Source: Dryococelus australis
Lineage: Eukaryota; Arthropoda; Insecta; Phasmatodea; Phasmatidae
DNA length: 64,000 bases
Assembly: GCA_029891345.1 (NCBI GenBank)
Contig: CM057003.1
Coordinates: forward strand, 9,242,209 to 9,306,208
Direction of reading: 5' to 3'
Numbering within the stretch: position 1 is the stretch's first letter; every line of letters begins with the position of its first letter. The translations under genes were made by a program, and so were the position numbers. Of the stretch, positions 23,180 to 33,800 are shown piece after piece. The notes beneath the pieces were generated by a model, which had not been told where the DNA came from, made no database searches, and saw only the letters and a program-made list of their open reading frames with translations.

Positions 23180-23553
23180 AACAACACTCACGATAAACTG
23201 ACCACCTTTGAAATGAACCTTAGAAAAAAGTCACTGCCCCTGCCTGCATATATTTTAATGTGCGCATCGAGGGACATGCGCCCAGTAAAGTTGGTAACGA
23301 TGGATGAAAAGTAGTTCCATATATTAATGTCGAATAAAAAGTGTTAGGTAACCATTTGTGATAACTTAAATTATTTTTTGTTTTTTTTTTTAACGCATCG
23401 AAGTGTAAGTTTGTAAAATATTTAACTTTCCTAATAATTTCCGAGTTTTTCTCAACCGAAGTATGAATAAAGTGATGAGGTCCACGGCAATGTTCATTTT
23501 ATATAAGGCGGAAGAATACACAACGTGCCGTAAGCAGGGCTTTCAAAAGTGAC
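23180..23553 (-). mobile_element. MITE type A, copy 5, in neuroligin intron
   Basis: Left end ACTCACGATAAACTGACCAC with CTTTGAAA. The interior has 'GCCCAGTAAAGTTGGTAACG'. The right end is truncated at GCAGGGCTTTCAAAAGTGA and has lost the last 15 bp or so. It begins about 32 bp upstream of the exon's acceptor in gene orientation. Confidence 0.88.
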
Positions 23554-23590
23554 GAACAAGTCCTTGTTAAGTATAATCACTAGAGGCCTG

Positions 23591-24040
23591 CGTATTTCGC
23601 GTTGTTATTTAAGGATAAGTTATACTTAAAAAAATGTTTATGTTCTTGTAATTTTGCAATTGGTCCATATTTCATATGACATGCACTGGTTAACTCTGCG
23701 CCAGTGAATAAGACATTTATTTTGGCGTGACCAGTCGGGTGAACTGCTGCAAGGTAAGCTGGTTTTATCTCCGTTCTGTACCATGTTGCTTGATAGTTTA
23801 CACTTCCACCACTTAAACGTAGCCCGGCAGCTCACGCCACAGGACGAGTGTAATACGTCCCTTGCTGCTCGCTTCTGATGGTTGGAATGCAAAATTCGCG
23901 TTATCATTTGGGGAAAAGTTAAGACTTTAAACATCTTTATAGATTTTGTAAGTTTCTCGTTAGTCCATATAAAATTTGTCACGCCCTGGTTAACTCTGCG
24001 CCAACGAATAGACACATCATGTTGGCGTGACCGAATCACG
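23591..24040. repeat. Diverged tandem duplication, about 300-bp spacing
   Basis: A 145-bp segment at about 23591-23735 recurs at 23893-24040. Shared phrases are 'CTGGTTAACTCTGCGCCA' and 'TTGGCGTGACC'. In the second copy GTCACGCC and GGCGTGAC bracket the phrase as a hairpin. The origin is unknown. Confidence 0.7.
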
Positions 24041-26480
24041 TGCAGGCCAGTTACAGGCAGAATTACTTCTTGTCACGTCTCCAGGCAGTAAACAATCTTC
24101 GACGGATGGGATATAATGTCAATTATGTTGACCCCATCACGCTGCTTAGTAATAACGTGATTTCTCCAGATCCCTACTATCGCTAATACTGTAGGATATT
24201 CCAAACCAACACCACACGACACAAGAGAATGGGAACTGAAGTGTGATTTGGATGATGGAGGTGGCAAAAGTCATGGAATGGCATCATTGGGGGCTTGATA
24301 TGAGAACCTAAGATTGAATAGAAACTTTCCGTATTGTCTTGGAATGATTAGGTAAAACTGGCTTCATTCGAGGATGTTATCGGGTCTAAGATATAAAGCA
24401 CATCGTTTCTCAGGGGACTGTGGTCTTGAAATGCAGATAAATCAAAAATGGGACCACAGAATATGTTCCATGTATGCGGGATTTCAATCCATCGGAATTC
24501 AATACATAGATGTTCCAATGTAATGCTCCAAGTAAACCCCATTAGGTATTGGTCCTAGGAGTGGAATTATTGCCTCAACCACGGAAAGGGTACAGAATAC
24601 GTAAACACACATGACTGAAATACTGTGGCTGTTCCTTTGATGAGAATGTGCCCACTCGCTGATAGTCTGTCCCATGAACGAGTGCACTTTTTCATGATAG
24701 TTCTGCAATTAGCTTCGTGTAGAGTTATTTCCACGGGAAAAAAATCTTTCTTCTGACCCACTGGGGGCAATTGAAAGTCATCTGTGTGTGTTTATGAAAG
24801 CCACATCTTTGTCGATGAGGGGAGGGGGCTTGCTTCCGTGGAAACATCCGTTGATAGGACTGCGTTCAGTACCGTCAAAAATGTGCACTCATTCGTGGGA
24901 CGGGCAATAGATTTCGTTAATATTTCGGACGGGTCGTGTGTCTGGCCATCTGCGTGATGCGAAATAAATTTCATTGGCTGGGCTGTAGGGTGGCACGTAC
25001 ACTGTAAAAAAATTTCTGGTAAACTTCCTAAACTGCAATTTAAGTTTTTAGCCTATACATTATATGGTAATAGTACTACATATCAGGCTAAAAATATGGG
25101 AATATTTAGCATCGCTTCTACACAATGTTGGGAACTTCCATACGCATTTGACTCTTCCCCGAGCTACTGTAGGAACATTATCATGGGTGAATGGGAAAAT
25201 ATTTTAACATTCGTTCTTTGCCTGTGAACGTATACACTGAGAAGACATGATTAAAAATATTATTTTTAGAGTGTAATCGCCCAGGCTCTGATTGGCAAAC
25301 GACACACAGTAGGCCGGATCTAGACACCATAATGAAAAAATCATAGAATGCCACTTTTAATTTTTGAGCTTAAATTTATCAGAAAGTTATGGCAGTTTAA
25401 GAAGAATGTTAAGACTAGAAATTTTTGTAGGAACTACGAAGAAGTCATCTTTCTTTGCTCGACATTCTGCGCTTGGGTGAAACATTTTGTGGCCCAGATT
25501 GAGCTGAAAAGATGTTTAGAACTTTTTTCCCCCCCTCAGACCACATTAAAGTATCTAGCAATGATATGAAACTGACAGTTTTATCTCCAACCGATCTGGT
25601 TACACCATTCGAAATACAGCTTTTATTTTAAACTGTATTTGACTTGAAGATGTGATTTTAAAATCATTGCCACGGATGGCTACGAAGCTTTCACAGCATG
25701 AAGAATACATTGGGGTGTCAATAGACAGAGGGAATAGCCACCCGGATTTGACCCTTAAGTTAAAAGAGTTCTAAATCCGACACCACGCTAGATTCCACAA
25801 TCCTGTACACACTCGAGCAGAATTTACGTGTTAATTCGCTGCCACTATTGATTTTGAATGCTGTACGGTGGGTCGGAAAACTGCAGATCCAACGGCACAC
25901 ATGAAAGTAACATCTCCTAGTACGCAGTCTACCTTCAGCACCGAAATTTGACGCGAAATGATAGGTTCTCTACACATTACCAGTGCATAAGGATGACAAT
26001 TTTGCGCATTCAGTTGCCCGTTAATTTAATTTACAGACGTACAGATGAATGTATGTATCATTCGCTCATCGGTTGATTGCTGCCTTAACTGGAAGGAATT
26101 GTTCCACGGACTCCTGTTACGCGTGGATCAAGTTGGACTTGTTTTATCTAAAGAAAATAATGATGATCATTACCTAAGAAAGGGCTAAGCGATATTACAA
26201 TATTTCTCTTAAGTGCGTAATGAAACTTGCTGAATTATAGGTTACCAATAAAAAATTCCTAACATCATAAAAGAAATGGTTCAATCCACAAATAACAGTA
26301 ACAGAACGTACCGTGCCTGATAATACTGAACTACTGTAACAATAATACAAGATCATGTTTACACCGATAATACGTAATTCAACCAAAAATTTTGTTTGTG
26401 ACCAACCTACTTATATGAGCAATATTTCTTTTTTGCGGTAACAAATCATGTGTTGCGGCGAAGAAAGTGTATTAGGTGTA
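24041..26480. other. Intronic sequence, no exon recognised
   Basis: Minus-strand frames of 60 to 69 codons cluster at 24348-24974 in different phases. Their density suggests an old coding remnant, but I recognise no family. The rest is AT-rich with nothing identifiable. Confidence 0.4.
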
Positions 26481-26585
26481 TAGGCTGTTTACGGTAAAGT
26501 GAGCACTTTTAAGGCCCTAGTTACTGTTTGGTTCCAGCCATTTTTTATCTTCCACCACTTAAAAAAAATATATTGCCCTGCAAGT

Positions 26586-28350
26586 ATAGTTGATTCACGA
26601 TAACTTCGGCCTTTCCTAAAGAATTGCAAAATTTCTACTTTTGGTTACTGATTTCGTATCCTTCCGCTACACGTAAACATAAACACTGCCATGTGACTTC
26701 TAATTTTATAACTGTGAAAATACGTTGGTTGCTATTTACAGCTGTTCAAATAACTATGTCATATTGCAGAAACCATTTCCTACGAATGTTCACTATGTAG
26801 GCCTATAACAATATTTAGGTCAGCTTTATAACTATTTGTTACACTCTATATAGCATTTTACGCATAATACACGTTAATATTTTGCCACAACGGTGTTTGT
26901 GACAACTGTGGTGGAAACAACAGTAGTATTTAACCTGTTGTTATTAATATGTGTTTGGAATAGAAATTACAACGAAGGGACAACCAGTCCAGCGAAACGA
27001 CGTAGTAAATTCAAGCACGCAACTCGTGTCGCTTATTTATTGTACATCGACAAACGTAAAAGATAGTGTTGAACATGCAAACACATAGGCTTACCGTAAC
27101 ATTTATTCCGCTAATATTTACATGCATTGTTACTTACTGGTTTGTAGGTTTATTTTATTATTTATTTAATCTTATCTGGGCGGGCTTAGTATTTCGTTGG
27201 GATTGTTGCAGACATTCAAATCACAGAAACGTAAGCTCGTTTTCCAAACACCTAGTTTCAAAGGTACAACGTTGTGATAAACATGCGTGAATCTATATAA
27301 TTAATTTCGTCATAACATCAGTTCATGGTTAAAACGTATAAATTTTTCACAATTTTGATATCAAGACACACACACCTGGCCTGCGTAACGATTACAACGC
27401 AGCCACCACGCCCTTTCATACGCAACGATCAAAACACATTTTACTCTGCCGTGGAAACACATATTTATCACAACATTGTAACTTCCGTAGGATGTTTAAA
27501 AAACACGAGTACGAACTTGACGCTTCATTGAGAAACACGCCGTATCATTGTATGTCGCTTGCCGCCGCCATATTGGGAACGCTTTCCACACCACGTCTGC
27601 CAACTTGCTGGATTTGTAAGTGTCGCGTAACGAGCTGTGTCGCGCCATCGCATCTAAAATATGCCGTTGCATTTAAATAACATATAATGGGTATTTAAAC
27701 AATAAAATCTCGTTTCAGTTGTAAATTACAATCTCAGACATCATTACTGTTACTGTAATTAGTATGAGATGTGCTCAAATTAGAAATAACAAAATGTATA
27801 CCTTTACTACACAGGTGGCACGATCTTCCCGACACAGAGAGAGAGAGAGAGAGAGAGAAGAGAGACAGAGAGAACGAGAGAGACACGGTCTGCTTCGCTT
27901 ATTGAACTTTTATTCCGGACGGAAAAAAAAAAACACCAGCCTACACACGGGAACTTGCGCGGATATTTTTAACTGCAGCAATGAAATGTGTTTCCGTCAG
28001 TGCTATCTAACAATACAAATGTATCAATTGGCAATGTTTAATTTAAAAATAGTATACATAAAACGAGGTTAAAAAATATTGTAACTGTGAACTATTTCTT
28101 ACCGGCCATTGCTAACACGTCTCTGCTCTCGCTGTTGATAATTCATATTTAATACGAAATAAATATTACAAGTTATATAAGATACTAAGGTAAAGTTTCT
28201 TTTATTCCATACTCTGAAGTTAATCACAGTGTTAAATACTTGTGTAATACAAGTTATTGGAAAAAACAGGTTGACAATACGCCTAGGGTGATTTTTCAAA
28301 GGTTCGATTCCAAAAGGCCGAAGAAAGCGTGAATGGACTATAATAAACAA
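26586..28350 (+). mobile_element. MITE type C, itself split by an R1 copy
   Basis: Left end ATTCACGATAACTTCGGCCT with TTCCTAAAG and 'TTCTACTTTTGG'. The distal part at 28081-28350 has 'TTACCGGCCATTGCTAACAC' and the end 'GATTTTTCAAAGGTTCGATT' then 'GAATGGACTATAAT'. R1 copy 2 lies between them. Confidence 0.75.
26765..27925 (+). repeat. R1 repeat, copy 2
   Basis: This is the plus-strand counterpart of 70-1290. It carries a 74-codon frame at 27066-27290 with a hydrophobic segment (TVTFIPLIFTCIVTYWF) and a KVQRCDK end, parallel to the frame in copy 1. A GA run at 27836-27860 matches copy 1's TC run. It is nested in a type C MITE, which is nested in a type B MITE. Confidence 0.78.
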
Positions 28351-28492
28351 CGTGTATATATTTCACCGGACTCGACAGTTAACGTCTAGCGCTACAATAA
28401 AATATATTTATTGACTACTATTCCAAATGATACGGCTTTCAAAAGTACTCACTTTATCGTGAATAGCCTATAACATAAACAGTATATATACG

Positions 28493-29263
28493 TTGTTCAC
28501 GATAAACTGAGCATTTTTGAAAACCCTGCTTATGACCTAGGTACTTGTATGCGCATGGTGTATTCTTCCGCGTTAGTAATATTAACGCTGCCCTGGGCCT
28601 CATCACTTTATTCATGTGTTGGCAAGTGAAACTGTAACATTGTTAGAAAAGTAAATATTTTACATATATTCGAATTCTTACACTTAGATGTATTTAAAAA
28701 ATAACAGAATTCTAAATATATAATTTAAGTTATTTCAAATGTTTACCTAACACTTTTGATTCTGCTTTAAGATATCAACTACTCTCCTTCCATGGTTACC
28801 AACTTGACTGGGCGCATGTCACTCAGTGCGCCCGTTAGAACATGTCCACAAATGTGACCATTTCCAATTACGGTCCTCTTGGTTCCTCCCTAGCCTTTGA
28901 TATGGAATAATAAATGTTTTACAGCGCGAATGCAGTTTAAACGCAGGTTTTAAAATACGTTATATTTCCAAAGTAGACCTTATCGACAAACATTGAACAC
29001 GATGTATTTCATTTCAAAGAGAAATGCTTGGTTTCAGTAGGCTCTACTTTTCTACAGTCAATGGTTGTGCCCAACAGTAAAATCCGTACCAAAATTCATA
29101 CAACCAAACTAAGAAATACACTCCGTATACATTTTTTGGCTGTTTCCCGAGAATGTACACGAACAAGGAAACCTTTGGAAATGGACTACTCGCATGCAGG
29201 TAGGACCAGTGACATTCTTCTACGGTTGATTTCAAAAGTACTCACGTTACCATGAACAACATA
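28493..29263 (+). mobile_element. MITE type A, copy 6, enlarged by a 340-bp insertion
   Basis: Left end TTGTTCACGATAAACTGAGC then ATTTTTGAAAACCCTGCTT. The interior runs normally to 'GCGCATGTCACTCAGTGCGC'. Extra sequence (about 28857-29196) interrupts it before 'CAGGTAGGACCAGTGACATT' and the end TTCAAAAGTACTCACGTTAC then CATGAACAAC. The insert has no recognised ends. Confidence 0.82.
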
Positions 29264-30235
29264 TAGTTATTTTCTTTGATTTTCTTTCCTTCGGTAATCA
29301 TTAAAATAAATATCAGTTTTAGAATTTTTGCTAGTCGATGTAATCTTGTAGTTTCTTTTAATAAATAGTATAATTATGTGTGTATAAATCCATGTCAGGT
29401 GTGTGTGTCGTTTTGTGTATGCATGCATGTGTAAAGAGCAATCGTGTAAGTTCACTATTCAGGTTATTTTTATTTTATGTATGTTGCTTTTATATATTTC
29501 ATATATGCTTCTTTCTTAGTGTATCGTAGACTAGGTTTTGTGCCATTGCTTTCTTTATTTTTCTTTTTAAAAAATAAGTGTTATGTTTTACTATGCAATG
29601 TGGTTAAGTGTAAGAGAAGGTGATAATACCTTAACTTCACCACAAAAGATAAAGACGTTTTATTATTAATAATTTTATTATTATATCTATTGAATTACTA
29701 GGTAGTTTTAATCCTTTTAAGGGGAACAAAATAACTTTTTCTCACGTATTTAAGTGGTAAAGTAGTCAGAAGTGAATATTAGGAAAACTTATTAATCTGT
29801 ATGTTATGTTGTCCTTTTATTGTTACATTATTTTTATAATATTATGTGGCGATGGATTTTAATTTTCTCTGATTCTGGGATATTCTAAGTGTATGGCTAT
29901 TAACTGTTGTAATCTCGATTTTTTTTTGTTTGTAATTTCTCTGTATGTGTTTCATGTCATGTGTTTTGTATTGTATGTGGCTGTTTGGCTTTGTATGTGC
30001 ATTGTACTTAATATAGTGTCATCCTGTAACTGGTTTCAATACTGTTGGGTGGCACTTTAAGCCAATAAATAAATAAATAATGAAAGAAATTATACCGGAG
30101 GACGAAGAAACAACAGCAAAGGACGGAGCATTGAAATTGGCTCGTGGTCCCTATAAGACCCTAACGGAAGTAGAAGAATAAATAAATAAAAAATATTATT
30201 ATATATTATTATTATAGGTTGAAAGTGTTGTTGTC
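29264..30235. other. T-rich stretch with AATA repeats; possible LINE 3' end
   Basis: A T-rich block ends with 'GGTGGCACTTTAAGCCAATA' and AATAAATAAATAAATAA (about 30061-30080), which looks like a retrotransposon 3' end with a tetranucleotide tail. No protein remains. More AATA and ATT repeats follow to the exon boundary. Confidence 0.35.
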
Positions 30236-30240
30236 GGCAC

Positions 30241-30542
30241 CTGCAGGTCGGCGCTCGGGTGCGTGAGCATCTCCCGCTGGAGGTCGGCGCGTATGACGAC
30301 GCCGTCGACGCTGGGGCCGAAGGCGCTGAGGTAGGTGGGGGCGCGCACGTCGGCGCCCAGCAGCTCGTCGAGGGGCACCTCGCGCAGGCAGTCGACGACG
30401 AGCTCGTGGTCGCGCGACAGGTCCTCGGGCACGGAGCAGTTGACCTCGCGTGCCAAGCGCACGGCGTAACTCGCCGGGTCCTCCACCAGCGCCCAGCTGC
30501 TGAGCGACGACCCTGACAGCAGCACGGCGCGGTGGAACAGCC
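30241..30542 (-). CDS. nlg: Neuroligin, internal exon (first of two seen)
   Basis: This 302-bp exon lies upstream of 22683-23147 in the same gene. The acceptor is GTGCGCAG before 30542. Its first two bases complete a split Gly codon, and it ends …CTGCAG at 30241 before donor GTGCCG. It encodes the segment just after the nucleophile elbow of the cholinesterase-like fold: GLFHRAVLLSGSSLSSWALV, then EDPASYAVRLAREVNCSVPE, LVVDCLREVPLDELLGAD, and AFGPSVDGVVIRADL. All are typical of insect neuroligins. Joined to the next exon it gives HPSADLQ followed by GFAAGPP without a frame break. The exon carrying the elbow itself is not in the window, so it should lie beyond 64000 or in unrecognised sequence to the right. 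Confidence 0.93.
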
Positions 30543-30603
30543 CTGCGCACAGCATCACCAACCTTCCCTCACACATCCCCCCACGCACACAAACACACAC
30601 ACC

Positions 30604-30875
30604 TGGGGGCCACGGTGGCTGAGCGGTTAGACTGCTGGGGCTCGCCTCTCCCACCGAGAGCCGAACCGAGTTCAATACCCGGCCGGATTGTTACGCAAGT
30701 GGGAATAGTGCCGGACGATGATGCTGTTGTACGGGTTTTCTCGGGAATCTCCCGTTTCCCCCATCCTTGCAATCAGGCGCTGCTCCGTACTCACTTCACT
30801 TCACTTCACTCACGTCGGCTCTCAAGACCCCGATGCTATGAGCCACCCAAATCTCTTCACTCACTCACTCCACAC
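30604..30875 (+). mobile_element. tRNA-derived SINE, family SB, copy 2
   Basis: Head GGGCCACGGTGGCTGAGCGG then TTAG, a Leu/Ser tRNA-like A box, and a B-box-like GAGTTCAATACCC. The body matches 2205-2460 in reverse. It ends with TCACT repeats. It lies about 60 bp upstream of the neuroligin exon, on the opposite strand. Confidence 0.9.
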
Positions 30876-30931
30876 GCACCTGACCGCAATTAAGGTTGGG
30901 AAGATTAATGTTAAAAGTTTGGCGAAGGGAA

Positions 30932-31117
30932 AATGTAAAATGTAAAGGACTTTTTAACGTCCCCCGGTTTTATACTTCAAAGCATGGCAGGGGATGGCTT
31001 ACAGACTAGCTTATAACCTAACTTAGACTAACGCCTATACCTTGTCCGGGATTCTAACCCAGAGCTTCCGCAACCCACATCGGTGGCGCAAAAGCCGATT
31101 GCGCCACGGGAGGTCGG
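30932..31117 (-). mobile_element. tRNA-derived SINE, family SC
   Basis: On the minus strand the head reads CCCGTGGCGCAATCGGCTTT (A-box region) and, about 35 bp on, GGGTTAGAATCCCGG (B box). The body ends in ACATTTTACATTTT-type repeats. Body and tail differ from SA and SB. Confidence 0.82.
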
Positions 31118-31324
31118 CGTGAAGCGAAAATGTTCGCCACTAGGTGAGCGCTGGTGTCGGCAACGTACCAGATTTTCTCTTATTTTGATTGTAGTATACA
31201 TGAATCCAAGATAAAATTCTAAGTAGAATATTCCACTTTTATTATTATTTATTATCCACGTAGCTTAACATTTGACCACTGCGCACCAAAAGGCGGAAAT
31301 GTTTCATGTACCAGACTCTCCCAG

Positions 31325-31578
31325 AAGAAATCTAGTGAGTGAAGAGATGTGGGCGGTTCTTAACATCGAGGTCTTGAGAGCTACTGAGGGTGAAGCATGG
31401 CGAGGCTGGCGCAGCGCCGGAATGCGAGGGCGGGGGTAAACGTGAGATCCCCGAGATAACCCGCCAACCAGAGACAACGTCCGGCATGATTCCCTCATAC
31501 GAAAACTCGCGGGTGACCTTGAAGGGAATCGAACCCGATTCACCTTGGTGGAAGGCGAGTAGCCTGGCCCTAACAACA
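31325..31578 (-). mobile_element. tRNA-derived SINE, family SB, copy 3
   Basis: Matches copies 1 and 2. The B box reads GGGTTCGATTCCC on the minus strand. The extreme head is degraded. Confidence 0.87.
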
Positions 31579-33127
31579 ATCTAACTTACTCTCTCAGTGT
31601 GTCTACTGATCACGAAATTTATGAAAATAATGAAAAATATTTCATGAAATTGTGTTTTTGTGTCAGTCATTGTCGATTGACACTAATGTTCCATGCAAAC
31701 TTTTGAAAGGTGGAACCATAGATATTTTTTATGACTATGCGCCCATCAACACCGTGCGTTATACACTCAAACACAATAAAATTGGCACACCCAGAACGGT
31801 TGTTACTGTGCAACGCATTGTCGAGAAGTCATGAATTGAACTAAAGTCGTTGCGAAGAAAGAAATTTGGTTCTTATGAAATCAGTAGACACCCTCTATCT
31901 GTAATGTACGAACGTCAGTAGTATACCTAAGCCACTATTTTATGTAAACAAAACAACAAAATATATTACTTGTAATTTTAGCAGTAATTACGAGAGATTT
32001 GAATTATTGAACGTCCCCAACACACGCTGGAAGAAATAACACAGTACACATTTCGGCAAGCGTTACTTACACAAACGCACATGTTGATAAACGCCACCTG
32101 TTGGCATTAATTTCAATTATCTCTGTCCGTTCAGTCAGGTCGTCAGAGTAAACGAAACTATAATGGCCAAAGTGGTAAATTACCGACACTGTGTTTATCA
32201 AGATTCAGTTCATTTTAGAGAAAGTCTGAATTACGGGGTGTATAACGTCCCGTCGTTTACAACACCACGATACAGGAAATCCCCTTACAATACGGGAAAG
32301 TAGGACATTCTAACAGCGCTTCGCCAACACACGCGACTACTTCCGAGTCTAAAGTTCACTCTGACGCACAGAGAGTGTAGAGAAATGCACATGCGCGACC
32401 TCTCAACTACTTCATTACAACGTTCTAGAGGGTACACAATGATTGCCGTTTGGCCATTGTTTCACAATTAGTTGTGAGATCACTCAGATGATGTAGGTTA
32501 TTTCGGCGGATTATAGCAATTTGATGCAATATAGTTATGCAGCAATTTGTTGCAAACATTTTCCTAGTCCACTTCATGATAGCGGCGGTGTTTGTAACGA
32601 TCTTCGTTGAGTCTTAAGGCCTGGTATAAGTTTGCTTGCATCAGTCGTTTACAATGGTTGTTCACATCGCCATGTGCACATCGCATATTACTCGTATCAT
32701 CTGGAATAACTAAAACGTATACACATTTTTCACAACAGTCATTTCAAAATTGTTTTAATAATTCTAAACAAGTGCTGCAAAGTTCAAATTAACCATCAAA
32801 TTATTATAAACACTCATGTTATACGTTACCACTCTGCCTCGCCACTAATTCGTGTTTCGCAACAAATGGTACGATGGCCTGTGTATCATGTTATGTGATC
32901 AAATATTTTTACCGAAATTTGCAGATTAGTTGCGAACTATAAAGAATTCTTTATAACCTCAAAACCTGAAAACACACGCTGTTGCATCATCAATTGAGAT
33001 TTCTCAGATGAGCATTGACGCTTAATCCTACAGGGCCCAGGGCCATAGAGGACGTAAATGTATTGCCTCAGGTGTTATCACGATATAAAACTCTCGTGAA
33101 ATTGTTATTAAATTTTCTCCTGAATTA
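31579..33127. other. No recognisable feature
   Basis: Mixed-composition sequence. Frames up to 61 codons have no motif. No shared repeat identified. Confidence 0.45.
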
Positions 33128-33556
33128 CCTATAGCGTATTCACGGTATCATCACGCATTATGAATCAACACTACAAAAAATCACCCCATGTACGACGCGT
33201 TTGCTTTATTCTTAAATATGCAATATATTAAATTTGGGTTTTATACTTCCGTTAACATAAAAGTAATTCCTTTTCGGTTAAATTTAAATTTAATTACATT
33301 TTATCTATAAATTATTACATTTCATTTATGAATAAAAAGAAAGAGAAAACAAATGTGTTAGCAAGGCCTAGTAGCAAATAGTAACCATGCAAAATATTAT
33401 TAAAATAAACACTCACAAATACGGTGCGTTCTCAATTTGGTGTTATATTTTAGACATAGTTTAGTTTTGTTTTCATGAGGTAGAGGAATTTCCTGAAAGG
33501 ATATCTTTAGCAGGGCTTTAGTAAAGTTGGAAGTAACTTGAATGGACTGTAACAAT
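33128..33556 (-). mobile_element. MITE type C copy
   Basis: Left (distal) end 'GCGTATTCACGGTATCATCA' and 'CACCCCATGTACGACGCG'. The interior has 'TTAGCAAGGCCTAGTAGCAA'. The right (proximal) end is 'AGCAGGGCTTTAGTAAAGTT' then GGAAGTAACTTGAATGGAC. Confidence 0.82.
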
Positions 33557-33599
33557 AAACGTTAGTCCATTTATACAAATAATTTTATTTCATGCTGTT

Positions 33600-33800
33600 T
33601 ATGATTGATATTAGGTACCTTTGCAAGACTTTCCTAGAATGTTTTTTTTCGAGTCAATTTTATATCCTTCCACCATACAAAAAAAATGAACATTGTCATG
33701 AACCTCATCTCTTCATTACTACATCGACGAAGTGTAACTTTGAAACTGAACAGAAATATGTTACAAATACGTCAAGGTGAATTCAATAATTTTATTATCT
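33600..33800 (+). mobile_element. MITE type A fragment (degraded)
   Basis: The phrase 'CCTTCCACCATAC…ATGAACATTGTCATGAACCT' parallels the type A interior ('CTTCCGCCTTATGTAAAATT' then AACATTGCCA). No ends survive. Confidence 0.4.

Larger units (their letters stand above)
26481..28472 (+). mobile_element. MITE type B, split by a 1.8-kb nested insertion
   Basis: The left part (26481-26584) begins GGCTGTTTACGGTAAAGTGA then GCACTTTTAAGGCCCTAG and carries the type B core 'CAGCCATTTTTTATCTTCC'. The right part (about 28352-28472) carries 'AATAAAATATATTTATTGAC' and the end CAAAAGTACTCACTTTATCG then TGAATAGCC, followed by TA. Joined, they equal the copy at 52136. A type C element occupies the gap. Confidence 0.8.
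23148..30240 (-). other. Neuroligin intron, about 7.1 kb
   Basis: Bounded by donor GTGCCG (reading down from 30240) and acceptor …CTAACTTGCAG (ending at 23148), phase 0. The CTAAC nine bases before the end could be a branch-point-like sequence. The intron is filled with MITEs (two type A, one split type B, one split type C), an R1 copy and a tandem duplication. The intron assignment assumes no additional exon between the two, which the protein continuity supports but does not prove. Confidence 0.75.

Noticed and set aside
22666-23180. Frames of about 110 codons overlapping the neuroligin exon (second minus frame and plus frame)
   Set aside because: They are GC-driven shadows of the true exon. 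Only the 22683-23147 frame matches a known family and has matching splice sites.
30212-30550. Arg/Ala-rich 112-codon frame and its plus-strand partner
   Set aside because: They are shadows of the neuroligin exon at 30241-30542.
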